DNA from: CAWGCE01 sp964480915
Lineage (GTDB): Bacteria; Planctomycetota; Planctomycetia; Pirellulales; Pirellulaceae
Assembly (NCBI GenBank): GCA_964480915.1
Contig: CAYZRS010000015.1
Span: 1-64,000 of the forward strand
Direction: 5' to 3'
DNA length: 64,000 nt
A program made the position numbers and the translations under genes. The notes below the pieces were generated by a model. It was not told the DNA's origin and searched no databases. It saw nothing but the letters and a program-made list of their open reading frames with translations. This document shows, one piece after another, positions 41,396 to 50,215 of the stretch (positions within the stretch are counted from its first letter, which is position 1; each line of letters begins with the position of its first letter).

Positions 41396-44143
41396 CTATC
41401 CGACATTCTTTACACCAGCGGCGATTCCGTTGACGGACATCCGTACCGCCGATATCAGTTCGGCTACAACCTCGGAGCTGGCATCTTCTTCCAATGCTTG
41501 ACGCAACTGCTTAAGCAACGAAGCTTGCAGATAGTTGAGCGGATCTACGTACGGATTTCGGACGCGGATGCTGTGCTGCAACCACGGCTCACGTTCTAGC
41601 AGCTCAACTTGATTCGTAATTGCCAGCACAGTGCGTTCCGTTTTGGCATACTCTTCTTTGATCGCTCCAAAGACTTCTTGCTGCGCCTTCTTATCGGCGA
41701 GTTCGGAATACAACTCGGCGATATTCAGATCGGACTTCCCCAATCCCAACTGTACATTGTCGAAGAGGCTGTGGAAAAACTGCCACTCGTCGTACATCTG
41801 CCGGAGCAGCCCCAAGCGTCCCTCCTCTTCGCAAATCCACGAATCGAGCGCCGAGCCGACGCCGTACCAGCTTGGCAGGTTGACCCGCGTCTGATTCCAA
41901 GCGAACACCCAAGGGATGGCTCGCAAGTCGCTGATCGATTCGGTCGAACGACGTTTCGCCGGCCGCGAACCAATATTCAGCTTGTCGATCTGATCGATCG
42001 GCGTCGCGTCGTGAAAGTACTCGAGAAAAGTCGGCTGTTCGACCAGCGCCCGATAGGTCTGCAGCGCACGTTCACTGAGCTGCTCCATCGCCTCTTTCCA
42101 CGCGGGCAAGACGGGCGAATTCTCTTTTTCGCGACCAGCGGTTAGGACGACGGCGCTGACCAGTTGCTCTAAATGTCGGTGCGCAATCTCTCGATTGGCG
42201 TAGCGACTGCTGACCACTTCCCCCTGCTCGGTAATCTTAATGCGGCCCCGAATGGAACCGGGCGGTTGCGCGAGAATCGCGCGGTTTGCTGGCCCTCCGC
42301 CACGTCCGATGGACCCACCACGACCGTGAAACAACGTCAACTGAACTCCACACTCATCGCTGACTTCCGCCAGCGCTTGTTGAGCCTGATAGAGCATCCA
42401 GTTTGCTCGCAAGAAACCGCCATCCTTGTTCGAATCGCTGTAGCCAATCATCACTTGTTGGCAATTGTCGCGCTGCTTGAGATGGTTCTTGTAGACCTTA
42501 CAGGAAAACAGCGATCGCATGATCTCCGGAGCAGCAATCAGATCATCGATCGTTTCGAACAGCGGAACCACGTCGATCTGACCACTCAAATTGGCCCGAG
42601 TCGCCATCAAGAGCACTTCGAGCACATCGCTGACACCTTCCGTCATGCTGATCACGTACGACTGAATCGAATCGACCGAAATCGATTGGTGCATTTCCTC
42701 GATCAGATCGAAGAGCGCCATCGTTTCCGCGGTCGCTTCCGGCATATCATCCAATCGCAGTTCATCACCCTTCGCGGCAATCTGTTTTTCGAGCAGGCCG
42801 ATTTTCTCTGATTCATCAAGACGGGAGTAATCGACACAGATGCCGCATGCTGAGAAACAATCGGCGAGCGCCGCGTTGTGTTTTTCCGAATGCTGACGGA
42901 TGTCCATCGACGCCAGATGAAATCCAAACACCTTCACCAACCGCTTCAGCCGCAAGACTGGCTTCGTCAGTCGTTCGCCTCGATTTTGCTGCAAGCTCTG
43001 TTCGATCAAATCCAGATCATTCCAGAATTCATCGGCCGAGGAATACGCCCTGCCCGATGGCACGTCACCGGCCGTCTGATTCTGTTCACGAGTCGCTTGA
43101 ATGCGTCGATACATGACGATCAATTTTTGCCGATACGGCTCCTGTTCGAATCGCTCAATCAGTTGCAATTCTCGCGCGTTGAGTAGCTCGCGATCATGAT
43201 CGAGGCTCGCCAAGAACGCATCACTGAAGCCAACCCGCGATTTCGTTGGGCTGAGGATTTCGTACAAGCCATTCAGTTCCCGACCGTAACGATCCAGCGC
43301 TAGCTCCTTTTGGGCCTTGAGCGCTTCGCGCGTCACATCGAAAGTTACGTACGGATTGCCATCTCGATCGCCACCGATCCAAGTTCCATATCGTAGGAAA
43401 GAAGGAATCTCGAAGGAGGCTTGGGGAAACTTCGCCGCTAACGCTTGTTCCAATTCGTCATAAACGCGAGGCACAACATCAAACAACGTGCTCTCAAAGA
43501 AATACAAGCCGTTGTTTCGCACTTCATCCATCACGGTTGGACGGCGTGGCCTGGCGGTGTCTGTTTGCCAAAGCAAAACGACGCCGGCCTGTAACTGACG
43601 GCGCACGTCGGCCAGTTCGCTGCCGATTAAGTCACTGGAAGAACTTTTGACTAAGAGCTTTGCGATCCGCCTCAAGATCTGTTGGACGGTTTGACGCTTC
43701 GATTCGGTCGGATGAGCCGTGTAGACCAAAGAGATCGAAAGGCTGTTCAACAATTCCTGGACTGCCTTGTCTTTCAATCCAAGATCGGCCAGTCGCAAGA
43801 CCGCTTCCGACAGCGTCTCATCCATCGGAACGCCCGAATCGATGGCCCGCTGAGAACGCTCGCGCAAGACCTGCACACGGTGATGCTCTTCCGCCAAGTT
43901 GACCAACTGAAAGTAGGTTGAGAATGCCTGCAAAATGCCCGACGCTTGAGGAAGATTATTCGACAGATCGGGAATCAGTTTCTTGAGCTTTTCACCAGCC
44001 GCGCTGTCGCCGGATCGCCAAGCTTTCGAATTGATCCGAATCAATTCCTCCAACTCGAACAACGCTTGACCTTCCTGCTCGATGATTGTCTCGCCCAGGA
44101 GATCGCCCAACATACGAATTGTGGCGCTAAGGTCATTCTTCAT
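41396..44143 (-). CDS. ppc: Phosphoenolpyruvate carboxylase
   Basis: A 915-residue PEP carboxylase making oxaloacetate from PEP and bicarbonate. Signature blocks: VYTAHPTESKRQT (catalytic His), IGYSDSNKDGGFLRA, FHGRGGSIGRGGGP and GSRPAKRR, with the C-terminal NG (VKNVG). Length matches bacterial PEPC. ATG 44143 is chosen; AAGGA is about 13 bases upstream, and a TTG 12 bases earlier is an alternative. The MBL hydrolase follows directly, and a lone winged-helix protein is divergent. Confidence 0.96.
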   Translation of the reverse strand: MKNDLSATIRMLGDLLGETIIEQEGQALFELEELIRINSKAWRSGDSAAGEKLKKLIPDLSNNLPQASGILQAFSTYFQLVNLAEEHHRVQVLRERSQRAIDSGVPMDETLSEAVLRLADLGLKDKAVQELLNSLSISLVYTAHPTESKRQTVQQILRRIAKLLVKSSSSDLIGSELADVRRQLQAGVVLLWQTDTARPRRPTVMDEVRNNGLYFFESTLFDVVPRVYDELEQALAAKFPQASFEIPSFLRYGTWIGGDRDGNPYVTFDVTREALKAQKELALDRYGRELNGLYEILSPTKSRVGFSDAFLASLDHDRELLNARELQLIERFEQEPYRQKLIVMYRRIQATREQNQTAGDVPSGRAYSSADEFWNDLDLIEQSLQQNRGERLTKPVLRLKRLVKVFGFHLASMDIRQHSEKHNAALADCFSACGICVDYSRLDESEKIGLLEKQIAAKGDELRLDDMPEATAETMALFDLIEEMHQSISVDSIQSYVISMTEGVSDVLEVLLMATRANLSGQIDVVPLFETIDDLIAAPEIMRSLFSCKVYKNHLKQRDNCQQVMIGYSDSNKDGGFLRANWMLYQAQQALAEVSDECGVQLTLFHGRGGSIGRGGGPANRAILAQPPGSIRGRIKITEQGEVVSSRYANREIAHRHLEQLVSAVVLTAGREKENSPVLPAWKEAMEQLSERALQTYRALVEQPTFLEYFHDATPIDQIDKLNIGSRPAKRRSTESISDLRAIPWVFAWNQTRVNLPSWYGVGSALDSWICEEEGRLGLLRQMYDEWQFFHSLFDNVQLGLGKSDLNIAELYSELADKKAQQEVFGAIKEEYAKTERTVLAITNQVELLEREPWLQHSIRVRNPYVDPLNYLQASLLKQLRQALEEDASSEVVAELISAVRMSVNGIAAGVKNVG

Positions 44144-44329
44144 GAGATTGATCAATCCTTAAGGATGGTCGCTTCCGGCCGCGAGCAATTCGAGCCTGCC
44201 ATCGATTATCTTGGACTCGGTGTGAACCACAACCGGACCTTGACTTATTCGCTTGAGCGAGCGCTTCTGGACATGATCGGCATTTCGGGTCAAGCTAGGT
44301 GTTCATTCTTCGCAATTTGAGTCTTCGCA

Positions 44330-44704
44330 ATGAACCAGAAAGATGCATGGGCATGGATCGGTGAGAGCAATTTTGCTCCAGAACAACTACCGCAGAAACT
44401 GCGTGAACGCACCAAGCGAAAAAACGAAAAGCAAGCCGCAGCGCTACCTTTTCAGATCGTGCTCGGCGGCAAATCGATTGCCTTGGAGCCCATTGAGTAT
44501 CGGCTCGTCCTCTTCTTGGCCAGCCGACCGTACCACGCCTTCACGAAGAAAGAGATTTTCGAAGGAATCCGGGGCTTCTTTGATGTGGAAATCGATTCGG
44601 AAGAGACGATCCCCACTTCGATCCGATCGTTACGCGACAAGTTGGGATTTTTTCGCGACTTCGTGCAGACGGTGCCCCACATTGGGTATCGATTCAAACC
44701 TTAA
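44330..44704 (+). CDS. Stand-alone winged-helix DNA-binding protein (OmpR/PhoB-type effector domain)
   Basis: A 124-residue protein. Residues 40-124 match the Trans_reg_C winged helix: IVLGGKSIALEPIEYRLVLFLASRP, FTKKEIFEGI, TSIRSLRDKLG and VQTVPHIGYRFKP. There is no receiver domain; the N-terminal 38 residues are charged. It may bind DNA without phosphorylation or need a partner. It is divergent from ppc by about 190 bases, so control of ppc is conceivable. No obvious ribosome site upstream of ATG 44330. Confidence 0.8.
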   Translation: MNQKDAWAWIGESNFAPEQLPQKLRERTKRKNEKQAAALPFQIVLGGKSIALEPIEYRLVLFLASRPYHAFTKKEIFEGIRGFFDVEIDSEETIPTSIRSLRDKLGFFRDFVQTVPHIGYRFKP

Positions 44705-44734
44705 ACGGACAAGCGACCGCTCGGGCGCATGAAC

Positions 44735-44767
44735 GAAAAAAGGCCGCCACCAAAAAGGTGACGGCCT
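44735..44767 (-). terminator. Intrinsic terminator of the dockerin/PEP-CTERM gene
   Basis: On the minus strand an 11-bp stem (AGGCCGTCACC / GGTGGCGGCCT, one G-U pair) with a five-T loop is followed by TTTTTT. It lies 25 bases past the stop of the gene at 44.8 kb and close to the convergent winged-helix gene. Confidence 0.92.
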
Positions 44768-44792
44768 CAATGATCGATTTAGCCAATCTCGC

Positions 44793-46343
44793 CTAGCGAC
44801 GGCGGATGAGCAGCGCCAAGCCAACGAGGCAGAGCAAGCCAGCTGCTGGCTCTGGAACCGCCGAGACGTCCGAGTTCTGGAACTTGTTACTGTTCCAAAC
44901 AACGAAGTCTTGTCCGTCGGTCGCTCCATCGGCGTTGAAATCGCCACCGCACCAAAGGTTGTCATTGGAAAACTTGTTGGAGTTCCATACGACAAAGTCT
45001 TGACCGTCCACGGCACCGTCCAAGTTGGCATCGCCGGGAAGCAGTGGACTCGCAAAGCCCAACGCGGTGCCAGCCTCAGCCAACCAAGCGGTCAAGTCGT
45101 CACTGTTGACGTTTCCATCGGAAGTTAGATCGAACGACACATCCGGAGCTGCACCGCCTGCAACCTGAACGATTTCATCGACCAGGCTATCCACGTCTGA
45201 ACATTCGTAAACGCCATTGTCGTCAAAGTCGCCATCGACGCCGGTCGAATCTTGTCCCAGGGCAATATCGATCGCGTTGAATCCCGAATCGATTGAGCTA
45301 CGGTAGTATTCGATCGTCGAGTTGTCGGTCAAGCTTGTTGGATCGGTCACCACATCGAGCAGAACGTTGATATAGGGACCCGGATCGTCGTTGTCTCCAC
45401 CGTACGAAGTGAAGTACAAGTTGCCACTTGCATCCAAAGCAATGTCACGCATGGTGTTGATCCCACCATTGTCCGTGTCCGAGAGATCGATCGAATGGAC
45501 CAAGCTGTAGTTGTTCGCCGGATCAAGCACGTAGAGTGTGTTCGTCGATACGCCGCCGAAGCCACTGTAAGCAGCATAGACGTACGGTGAAATCGTCGGA
45601 TTGTATTCTAGCGCGGTCTGATCACTGCCTACGAATGGTGTAGGCTCAGTCCGGACATAGGTACTCGACATCGTCGTGACGTCGACTTCCCAGAAATCGC
45701 CAAGCGAAGACATGGTGAGAACGGTGTCGTTGTCAATCCACGCCGTGCCTTGCGTGTCGAAACCGACCAGTCCAGTCCCCACGGTGTCAATGATCGATTC
45801 TGCTGCGTTCGACAGCGATGCGCCGCCGCCCATCGTATCGCCTGCGGTGTAGTCGTAGACGATAATGGCTTGAGAATCGTAGCCTTGAATGGCGATTTTC
45901 GTATTGTCTGGACTTACACTTAGCGACGACATGCGCGTCGGAGTGATGGTTCCGCCCATACCAGAAGCAGACTCGCCAATGACTTGGACCGTCCCGGCGG
46001 TAGATTGCGTCGCGAAATTGTAAACCGTACCACCACCGGTCATCATGGCCGGATCAGGCGTGGCACCGAAGTTTAGCGCCAACAGATTACCTGTCGCGTT
46101 GTGACTGATGCCATTGAGGTTATCGAACTGGACACCCTGGACGAACACTTCGGATACCCATGGATGATTCAATTGCGTCCCGGTGTTCATACCAGCGGGG
46201 CCTCGAACCAACTCCATCGACGTGGCTGCATCGAAGACGCTCAACCCACGTACAATGTCACCTGCCTGCGGTAGGTCTTGGGCTGATAGGCTGCTCACGC
46301 ATGTGAGCGCTAGAAAAAATACGCAACACTTACGTATGGTCAT
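44793..46343 (-). CDS. Secreted protein with dockerin-like repeats and PEP-CTERM tag
   Basis: A 516-residue secreted protein. Signal peptide about 1-21 (ending SLSA). Residues 25-370 look like a beta-propeller (SLSVSPDNTKIAIQG, MRDIALDASGNLYFTS). Residues about 372-490 are tandem type I dockerin-like repeats (LPGDANLDGAVDGQDF, GGDFNADGATDGQDF) and the end is a PEP-CTERM tag (VPEPAAGLLCLVGLALLIRRR minus its last residue). The repeat module closely matches that of the amidase at 23.4-26.4 kb. Having both a dockerin module and a sorting tag suggests surface attachment. Function unknown. Confidence 0.85.
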   Translation of the reverse strand: MTIRKCCVFFLALTCVSSLSAQDLPQAGDIVRGLSVFDAATSMELVRGPAGMNTGTQLNHPWVSEVFVQGVQFDNLNGISHNATGNLLALNFGATPDPAMMTGGGTVYNFATQSTAGTVQVIGESASGMGGTITPTRMSSLSVSPDNTKIAIQGYDSQAIIVYDYTAGDTMGGGASLSNAAESIIDTVGTGLVGFDTQGTAWIDNDTVLTMSSLGDFWEVDVTTMSSTYVRTEPTPFVGSDQTALEYNPTISPYVYAAYSGFGGVSTNTLYVLDPANNYSLVHSIDLSDTDNGGINTMRDIALDASGNLYFTSYGGDNDDPGPYINVLLDVVTDPTSLTDNSTIEYYRSSIDSGFNAIDIALGQDSTGVDGDFDDNGVYECSDVDSLVDEIVQVAGGAAPDVSFDLTSDGNVNSDDLTAWLAEAGTALGFASPLLPGDANLDGAVDGQDFVVWNSNKFSNDNLWCGGDFNADGATDGQDFVVWNSNKFQNSDVSAVPEPAAGLLCLVGLALLIRRR

Positions 46344-46646
46344 TTGCTTCCCCTAAGATTTGTAAATTGAATGTTGGCGACGACAGTACAGCACGCCGTG
46401 AGAAAATTCGACAGACTTGTCGATGGTCCGCACCTTGCTCTCACAAAGTTTTCCACCAACTCCAGAATAGCCGAAACCGTCGACCAAGTCCCGGACCTAA
46501 CTGTGAAAAAGGAGTGAAGAATCGCAGAATTCGTTCAAGCAAAAACAGGCCACCGTCGCTCAGTTCTGGCTCCCTTTCAGCCACCCCGACTCTGCCAAAA
46601 CGCACATATCCAGACATTCCTGGGTCAATTCATCCCCAGCAAACCG
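46344..46646. other. Intergenic region, no feature seen
   Basis: A 303-base gap between divergent genes. Its only longer open frame (46367-46654) is not protein-like. No repeat, hairpin or clear promoter was picked out. Confidence 0.6.
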
Positions 46647-47594
46647 ATGGCTGATGGAACCGAACATCGTGTGACCACCGAGGATGGTGATTTTGTTGTT
46701 TTGCACGTGAATCGGCCAGAATCGGACGAAGCCAGCCAAGCGGCCTTTTCCAACAGACCCACCATGCTTCTGGTGCATGGGCTGTCCGGAAGTTACGAGA
46801 GCGGATATCTGAATCGAGTCGGCGAACGGCTGCTGAACGACGGCTGGAATGTTGTCCGCTTCGACATGCGAGGTTGTGGAGCCAGTACGCACCTATCCAA
46901 GGGCATTTTCCACGCCGCCCGAGCTGCCGACCTGAAAACCGCAGTGCACTACCTTGAGTCACTTTTCCCCTCTTCCACGCTGGTTGTCGCCGGCTATTCG
47001 CTCGGCGCCAATTTGCTGTTGCGAATGCTGGGAGAACAGGCTGACTGTTTGCCTAAAACTTTGCAAATGGGAATCGCCGTGGCACCCCCGATCGATTTGG
47101 AAACTTGCTGCCGCATGCTCTCGCGAGGCTTGAGTTCGTTTTACGACAAGTATTTTGTTAGACGCCTGTGGCGTGAATTCCAAGCACGAAGAGCACAACT
47201 CGAGTTTGCCGATCGAGCCTTTGCCCGTAGGAGGCCGAAGACTCTGTTTGATTTCGACCAACAGATCACCGCGCCGGTGGGAGGATTTGAAACCGTCGAG
47301 GCTTATTACCTAGCAGCCAGCTCGAAACCGTTTCTCAACCGGATCAAGATTCCCACGCGAATCCTGATTGCTCAGGACGACCCGGTCGTCCCCTTTTCGA
47401 TATTCGATAATGCCGACTACGCCTCGTCGTGCGAAATTTTCGTCACCAAGCACGGCGGACATCTGGGTTACGTCGGCAAGTATCGGGCGTGCCAAGAACC
47501 GCCCTACCAACCTTCCAGCAGTTGGGAGGGCAGACGCTACCTTGACTGGCTCGTTCAACAATGGGCCAGCGCAGCGGAACGGTCGTTGTCGTAG
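46647..47594 (+). CDS. YheT-like alpha/beta hydrolase
   Basis: A 315-residue alpha/beta hydrolase of the YheT/UPF0017 family. Oxyanion and nucleophile motifs are LLVHGLSGS and GYSLGANLLLR; DDPVVP and TKHGGHLGY supply the acid and His. Substrates of the family are poorly known (esterase or lipase type). Cytoplasmic, with no signal peptide. It converges on the DCC-family gene. Confidence 0.88.
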   Translation: MADGTEHRVTTEDGDFVVLHVNRPESDEASQAAFSNRPTMLLVHGLSGSYESGYLNRVGERLLNDGWNVVRFDMRGCGASTHLSKGIFHAARAADLKTAVHYLESLFPSSTLVVAGYSLGANLLLRMLGEQADCLPKTLQMGIAVAPPIDLETCCRMLSRGLSSFYDKYFVRRLWREFQARRAQLEFADRAFARRRPKTLFDFDQQITAPVGGFETVEAYYLAASSKPFLNRIKIPTRILIAQDDPVVPFSIFDNADYASSCEIFVTKHGGHLGYVGKYRACQEPPYQPSSSWEGRRYLDWLVQQWASAAERSLS

Positions 47595-47661
47595 GCAACA
47601 AACCATGAGCTGCGTGAAGTGCGCAACATGATCGGTGCGTTGAATCCGGCCGGTAAGACCG

Positions 47662-48093
47662 CTATCGCTCGAGCTGACAGCGATTCTTCTTGCAGGCGCG
47701 ACCGGTGAGAGACAGCCGGTAGCGAGCAAAAACGCGGTAACCGAATTCCAAAACATGAGATACGAGCGGCAGCCGCGTCAGCGCCACGATGGCCCCGAAC
47801 CCTACTGCCGCATAAAGTCGGCGAAACACTTCGACACCAGTGATCCAAGTACCATCGCCCAGTCGGCCCTGGATTTCATTCATGAAGTCTGCGAATTCGA
47901 GTGAGAACGATGCGGGCGAGAAATCGGGCGCGGCAATGTCGGTAAATCGAATACGATGCTCGCGATCTTTGCGGCGTAAGAAGCTGATTTCGCGTTGGCA
48001 AAGCGGACAGTCGCCATCGAAAAAGACTTCGACGTCGTAGCCTGCTTGGCGCGAGTCGAGCGAGCGATCCAAGACCGTGGAAACCGGAATCAT
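47662..48093 (-). CDS. DCC-family (DUF393) thiol-disulfide oxidoreductase-like protein
   Basis: A 143-residue DUF393 protein with the eponymous DCxxC motif, FFDGDCPLCQREI, near residue 28, and a helical C-terminus. Members are thioredoxin-like and often lie next to photolyase or light-regulated genes. Its ATG overlaps the stop of the CarH-like regulator gene (ATGA), so the two are translated from one mRNA. Biochemical role not established. Confidence 0.88.
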   Translation of the reverse strand: MIPVSTVLDRSLDSRQAGYDVEVFFDGDCPLCQREISFLRRKDREHRIRFTDIAAPDFSPASFSLEFADFMNEIQGRLGDGTWITGVEVFRRLYAAVGFGAIVALTRLPLVSHVLEFGYRVFARYRLSLTGRACKKNRCQLER

Positions 48094-48983
48094 GACGCAT
48101 CCTTTCTGGCTCTTGATGACAGCCCGGTACTCTTAATCGCCTGAGAAAACTCCACGAGCTGCTGCAGGTTGTCACAATACGAGGCATACCGCAGCTCGGC
48201 CCGAATCTCGGGAACGAGCGCTCGACCGCCCACGACGACCGAGATGCTGCTTGGGACTTGATCGTAAAACGCCAAATAGTCCCGAATGAATCCTGCTTGA
48301 TCGGCAATCTCTGAAGCGCTAAGCCAGATGAACCTTGGTTTGTGCACTTTCGCAACCGCCAGTAACTCGGTTAGCGGCAAGTTACAGCCGTAGGAAGTCG
48401 CTCGCCAACCGGCCTCTCGCAATACCGATTCGATCATCAGCGTCGGAAGACTGTAGACATCGCCCGAGACGCCGGCGCCGAGCGCAACGGGAGCATCTGC
48501 GGAAGGCATCCCCACCAGGCTGTGCAATTCATGGACGATGCATTGAGTGATATCGCAGGCTCGATGTTCTTGAAAGACCTGAATCGTGCCGGCCTTCCAC
48601 TCGTTGCCAATGCGGTGCAATGACGTCGCAATAATTTCGTCACAAACTCGCGAGAGTGAGCGGCCTCGTAAGTAAGTATCGAAGATTACTCGTCTCGCGT
48701 TCGGCAATTCGCCCGCGATCAGGGCGGAATAGAAATCGTCCGCGTGACTCTCGACCGCCAAACGTCGGACACCCACATGTTTCGGCAATCCGATCGCTTC
48801 GGGCCTCACCAACGCTCGCTCGCTCGTTCGCAAGAATTCAACGACGCCAGAAAGAGGCAATCTCCGATGGCCACCCGGAGTCCGCTTCACCGGCAGAACG
48901 CCACGGTCACACCACCGTTTCAACGATGATTCGCTCACGCCCAAGGATTCAGCGACTTGTCGCGGAGTCAGTAGGTCGGACAT
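48090..48983 (-). CDS. CarH/LitR-like MerR-type regulator with a B12-binding-like domain
   Basis: A 297-residue regulator. Residues 1-55 are a MerR/excisionase winged helix (LTPRQVAESLGVSESSLKRWCDRG). Residues 80-155 form a helical bundle with W129 and E139-H140, the W-x9-EH motif of the light sensor CarH. Residues 160-285 are a cobalamin-binding-like Rossmann domain, but the axial His expected at 177 is Tyr (GDVYSLP) and the residue after Trp129 is Lys, where CarH has its second His ligand. It may therefore sense B12 differently or not at all. It is divergent from a sigma-factor gene and coupled to the DCC gene; a photolyase gene is nearby. Confidence 0.87.
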   Translation of the reverse strand: MSDLLTPRQVAESLGVSESSLKRWCDRGVLPVKRTPGGHRRLPLSGVVEFLRTSERALVRPEAIGLPKHVGVRRLAVESHADDFYSALIAGELPNARRVIFDTYLRGRSLSRVCDEIIATSLHRIGNEWKAGTIQVFQEHRACDITQCIVHELHSLVGMPSADAPVALGAGVSGDVYSLPTLMIESVLREAGWRATSYGCNLPLTELLAVAKVHKPRFIWLSASEIADQAGFIRDYLAFYDQVPSSISVVVGGRALVPEIRAELRYASYCDNLQQLVEFSQAIKSTGLSSRARKDAS

Positions 48984-49129
48984 CCTGGGAGCCTCTTTTG
49001 GCCAAAGGGAGCCGCAAATCGCGTCAATGAACGATTTGCTTCTATCGGAGTTTAGGCCCCCAACGCGGGCTATCCAGCCAAAAAATGCGTAAAATGAGTT
49101 AAAAATCCCATATTTCTGCCACGAAGGGG

Positions 49130-49159
49130 TTAACTTGGCTGAACGATTTCAGTTACAAT
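49130..49159 (+). promoter_or_regulatory. Putative promoter of the sigma-factor gene
   Basis: TTAACT (49130-49135) and TACAAT (49154-49159) at an 18-base spacer; transcription would start near 49166. The -10 end overlaps the operator-like palindrome. Confidence 0.4.
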
Positions 49160-49170
49160 CGTGAACGATT
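49157..49170. promoter_or_regulatory. Operator-like palindrome and TGAACGATTT direct repeats
   Basis: AATCGT-GA-ACGATT is a perfect inverted repeat at the predicted transcription start of the sigma gene. TGAACGATTT occurs at 49140 and 49162, and TGAACGTTTT at 49171. The divergent CarH-like regulator is the obvious candidate to bind. Confidence 0.4.
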
Positions 49171-49197
49171 TGAACGTTTTTGACAGGGAGGCCTGTA

Positions 49198-50154
49198 GTG
49201 ATCGTCAAACAAGCTGAGCTCAATGGCTCTAAAACAGCAGCGGCGACGGCGAATAAACGCCGAGCGGAGAAAGCGGTCCAGACGGAGCTTTCTTTCATCC
49301 CTAATGCGGAATTCGCGAAAACGCGATTGTCTGTCAGGGCAATTCGCAGCCAGATGCAGCCGCTCCTCGATTCCGAAACGTTGGAACTGCACGCGGCCTC
49401 GAAGAACATTTCAGGCCACCATGCGGCTCATTTGGTCCGCATGTGCTCGACACCGCTACTGACCGCAGGCGAAGAACGAGAGCTCTTCCGCCTAATGAAC
49501 TATTCGAAGTTTCGTGGCAATGCGTCCCGATCGGAACTGAATCCACGACGGCCCAACCTGCGAAAACTTCAAGAGTTCGAGGAATTCTCTGAGCTGGCGA
49601 GCCAACTACGCAACCACATCGTGAACGCCAATGTCCGTTTGGTAGTTTCGATCGTGAAAAAATTTGCCGACGCCAAGAACAACTTCGACGAGCTGTTCAG
49701 TGAAGGTGTCTTTTCCCTCATGCGGGCAGCCGACAAGTTCGATTTTGCCCGCGGCTATCGCTTCAGCACCTACGCCACGTGCGCCATCCGCAGAGAATTG
49801 GCTCACTTCGTCGATCGCCAATCCAAGCAACGCAAGCGATTTAACTCTGGCATCAGCGAGTCGATGCAAAGCAGCATCGAACCAGAGATGCCAGCCGGTT
49901 TGCACCCTGCGATTCATTCGGAACTGTTCGTTCGACTCAATGGACTCTTGTCCGAGCTGGACGGTCGAGAGCAGCTCATCTTGCTCGCCAGATACGGATT
50001 TGATTCCGAAGAAGGCAAGCGAACTTTCCAGAATTTGGGCGATGAACTGGGCGTCTGTAAAGAACGAGTCCGTCAGCTGGAAGCGAGAGCACTCCGGAAG
50101 CTGCGGGAGAAAGCTCACGACATGGGCTTCAACCCAGAACTAGCGCCCGTTTGA
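49198..50154 (+). CDS. Sigma-70 family RNA polymerase sigma factor
   Basis: A 318-residue sigma factor. Region 1.2/2 is visible from TPLLTAGEERELFRLM through NANVRLVVSIVKKF, FDELFSEGVFSLMRAADKFDFARGYRFSTYATCAIRR; region 4 is LDGREQLILLARYGF, FQNLGDELGVCKERVRQLEARALRKLR. Region 2.3-2.4 and the region 4 helix-turn-helix are intact, so it is a group 2/3 type rather than ECF. GTG 49198 has AGGGAGG 6 bases upstream. It is divergent from the CarH-like regulator; LitR-type regulators elsewhere control an adjacent sigma factor. Confidence 0.92.
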   Translation: MIVKQAELNGSKTAAATANKRRAEKAVQTELSFIPNAEFAKTRLSVRAIRSQMQPLLDSETLELHAASKNISGHHAAHLVRMCSTPLLTAGEERELFRLMNYSKFRGNASRSELNPRRPNLRKLQEFEEFSELASQLRNHIVNANVRLVVSIVKKFADAKNNFDELFSEGVFSLMRAADKFDFARGYRFSTYATCAIRRELAHFVDRQSKQRKRFNSGISESMQSSIEPEMPAGLHPAIHSELFVRLNGLLSELDGREQLILLARYGFDSEEGKRTFQNLGDELGVCKERVRQLEARALRKLREKAHDMGFNPELAPV

Positions 50155-50215
50155 GCAACCAAGTTCACTGCAACTCTCGATGGGCAGTGGGCCTGGTCTG
50201 TTGGGACCGAGCCCA

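Noticed and set aside
49180..49185. Perfect TTGACA as a -35 element
   Set aside because: It overlaps the start of the strong ribosome binding site of the sigma-factor gene, so a promoter there would start inside the coding region.
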